Origin: Halanaeroarchaeum sp051744605
GTDB lineage: Archaea > Halobacteriota > Halobacteria > Halobacteriales > Halobacteriaceae
Assembly (NCBI GenBank): GCA_051744605.1
Contig: JBNJDE010000058.1
Span: 1-14,135 of the forward strand
Direction of reading: 5' to 3'
DNA length: 14,135 nucleotides
Part shown: positions 14,082 to 14,135 of the stretch, one piece after another
Position numbering within the stretch: the stretch's first letter is position 1
Layout: every line of letters starts with the position of its first letter
The notes under the pieces: model-generated
The model's input: only the letters and a program-made list of their open reading frames with translations
Told to the model about the DNA's origin: nothing
The model's database searches: none
Program-made: the position numbers and the translations under genes

Positions 14082-14135
14082 TGCGAGTGCGTTTCGCCAT
14101 CCAGGATTCTCTTGTCGTTTTGAACCGCCGTCGAT

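Noticed and set aside
1..14135. CRISPR array, insertion sequence or prophage
   Set aside because: No regularly spaced direct repeats, no transposase or integrase, no terminal repeats with target duplication. All genes are typical haloarchaeal chromosomal genes of similar composition.

Overview
The window looks like a chromosomal segment of a haloarchaeon (extremely halophilic Euryarchaeota). It is GC-rich, its soluble proteins are strongly acidic (Asp/Glu-rich, Lys-poor), most genes have an archaeal TATA-like element 22-32 bases before the start codon with little room for a leader, and the families are typical of this group (SAMP-activating E1, an actin-like protein resembling salactin, a CTAG-type orphan methyltransferase). 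Genus cannot be fixed from the sequence. There is no sign of a plasmid, prophage, insertion sequence or CRISPR array. It reads as an ordinary housekeeping region, with ten protein genes (one cut by the left edge) and one tRNA.

Layout, left to right. (1) 1-760, plus: the C-terminal part of an FAD/Fe-S D-lactate dehydrogenase-type oxidoreductase. (2) 767-3178, minus: an APC-superfamily amino acid transporter fused to two universal-stress-protein domains, convergent with (1). (3) 3350-3544, plus: a 64-residue cold-shock protein, divergent from (2). (4) 3644-4462, plus: a UbaA/MoeB-like E1 enzyme. (5) 4464-11273, minus, transcribed right to left: mutS, mutL (4-base overlap), an actin-like salactin/volactin-type gene (39 bases on) and a CTAG-type DNA methyltransferase (1 base on). 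The methyltransferase ends one base from the end of ubaA. (6) 11307-12332, minus: a HypE/PurM-like (AIR synthase fold) protein of unknown substrate. A TATA-like box separates it from mutS. (7) 12521-13840, plus: a Na+-dependent NSS-family amino acid transporter with a conspicuous inverted repeat over its start. (8) 13979-14052, plus: tRNA-Phe(GAA). No gene-free stretch exceeds about 190 bases. The three largest gaps (3179-3349, 12333-12520, 13841-13978) hold promoters and a T-rich terminator.

The most interesting unit is the compact minus-strand cluster mutS-mutL-actin-like-methyltransferase. It puts mismatch recognition and nicking, a cytoskeletal ATPase-fold protein and a DNA modification enzyme in one probable transcription unit. 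CTAG, the presumed target of the methyltransferase, occurs only three times in 14 kb where base composition predicts about 45. The actin-like protein keeps the glycine-rich nucleotide-binding loops, but Lys and Asn stand where actin-fold ATPases normally have the Mg2+-coordinating aspartates. These points, plus perfect 8-base hairpins at several gene ends and the inverted repeat at the NSS transporter start, are the observations worth following up.
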